DNA of 5,506 nucleotides from an uncultured Chlorobiales bacterium (GTDB lineage Bacteria > Bacteroidota > Chlorobiia > Chlorobiales > Chlorobiaceae). The notes beneath the pieces were generated by a model that made no database searches, was not told where the DNA came from, and saw nothing but the letters and a program-made list of their open reading frames with translations. The stretch covers positions 1 to 5,506 of the forward strand of contig CAIUQW010000104.1 in the NCBI GenBank assembly GCA_903901395.1. Reading direction: 5' to 3'. Shown piece after piece: positions 5,463-5,506 of the stretch. Numbering within the stretch: position 1 is the first letter of the stretch; each line of letters starts with the position of its first letter. The position numbers and the translations under genes were made by a program.

Positions 5463-5506
5463 ATGCAGTGGCTCTACCTTGTCCTCGCCATCGTCGCTGA
5501 AGTCTG
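5463..5506 (+). CDS. Small multidrug resistance (SMR) family transporter, N-terminal fragment
   Basis: Only 14 codons are visible: MQWLYLVLAIVAEV, cut by the window end. They fit the first transmembrane helix of SMR proteins (EmrE, QacE, SugE types), about 105-residue inner-membrane proteins with four helices that form dimers and exchange protons for cationic drugs or guanidinium. Glu13 in the AIVAEV context matches the essential membrane Glu14 of EmrE (AILAEV). The AEV form is closer to EmrE/QacE than to the LEVVWA form common in guanidinium exporters (SugE/Gdx), but the deciding residues lie beyond the window. The gene follows the Fur-family regulator by 3 nt with its own ribosome binding site, so the two are probably one operon. 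The call rests on a short hydrophobic segment and could be wrong. Confidence 0.72.
   Translation, partial: MQWLYLVLAIVAEV

Overview
The window looks like housekeeping chromosome from a green sulfur bacterium (Chlorobi), most likely Chlorobaculum or a close relative. That rests on my recollection of the LepA and Def proteins of that group, whose N-termini and C-termini match closely by eye, and on the GC-rich coding sequence. It is an inference without a database search. There are no tRNA or rRNA genes, no CRISPR array and no insertion sequence.

Layout. Bases 1-294 hold the 3' end of an unrecognised plus-strand gene. It meets lepB tail to tail, with the two stop regions overlapping by 7 bp. 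From 4693 down to 288 four genes lie in a row on the minus strand, in transcription order def (peptide deformylase), fmt (methionyl-tRNA formyltransferase), lepA (elongation factor 4) and lepB (signal peptidase I). Fmt formylates the initiator Met-tRNA, Def removes the formyl group from the nascent chain, LepA acts on the translating ribosome, and LepB cuts signal peptides from exported proteins. The array therefore follows a protein from initiation to export. def and fmt are 3 nt apart and share a Shine-Dalgarno overlap. A 120-bp gap with a GC-rich hairpin separates fmt from lepA. A 110-bp gap between lepA and lepB holds a possible 29-codon ORF whose stop overlaps the lepB GTG start.

On the right, a roughly 280-bp divergent region separates def from a plus-strand Fur-family metalloregulator gene. 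This region holds a short hairpin followed by a T run and two inverted copies of a 14-of-17 matching element (CTGCAATGTAC core) about 88 bp apart. These are the strongest unexplained signals in the window and are candidate operators for the Fur-family protein. Three bases after the regulator stop, another ORF begins with a good ribosome binding site. Its 14 visible residues fit the start of a small multidrug resistance (SMR) transporter, and the window ends inside it.

Overall this is mostly conserved core genome. I do not see a clear new system. The points most worth following up are the operator-like repeats before the fur-type gene, the regulator-transporter pair, the small ORF coupled to lepB, and the short plus-strand gene at the left edge.
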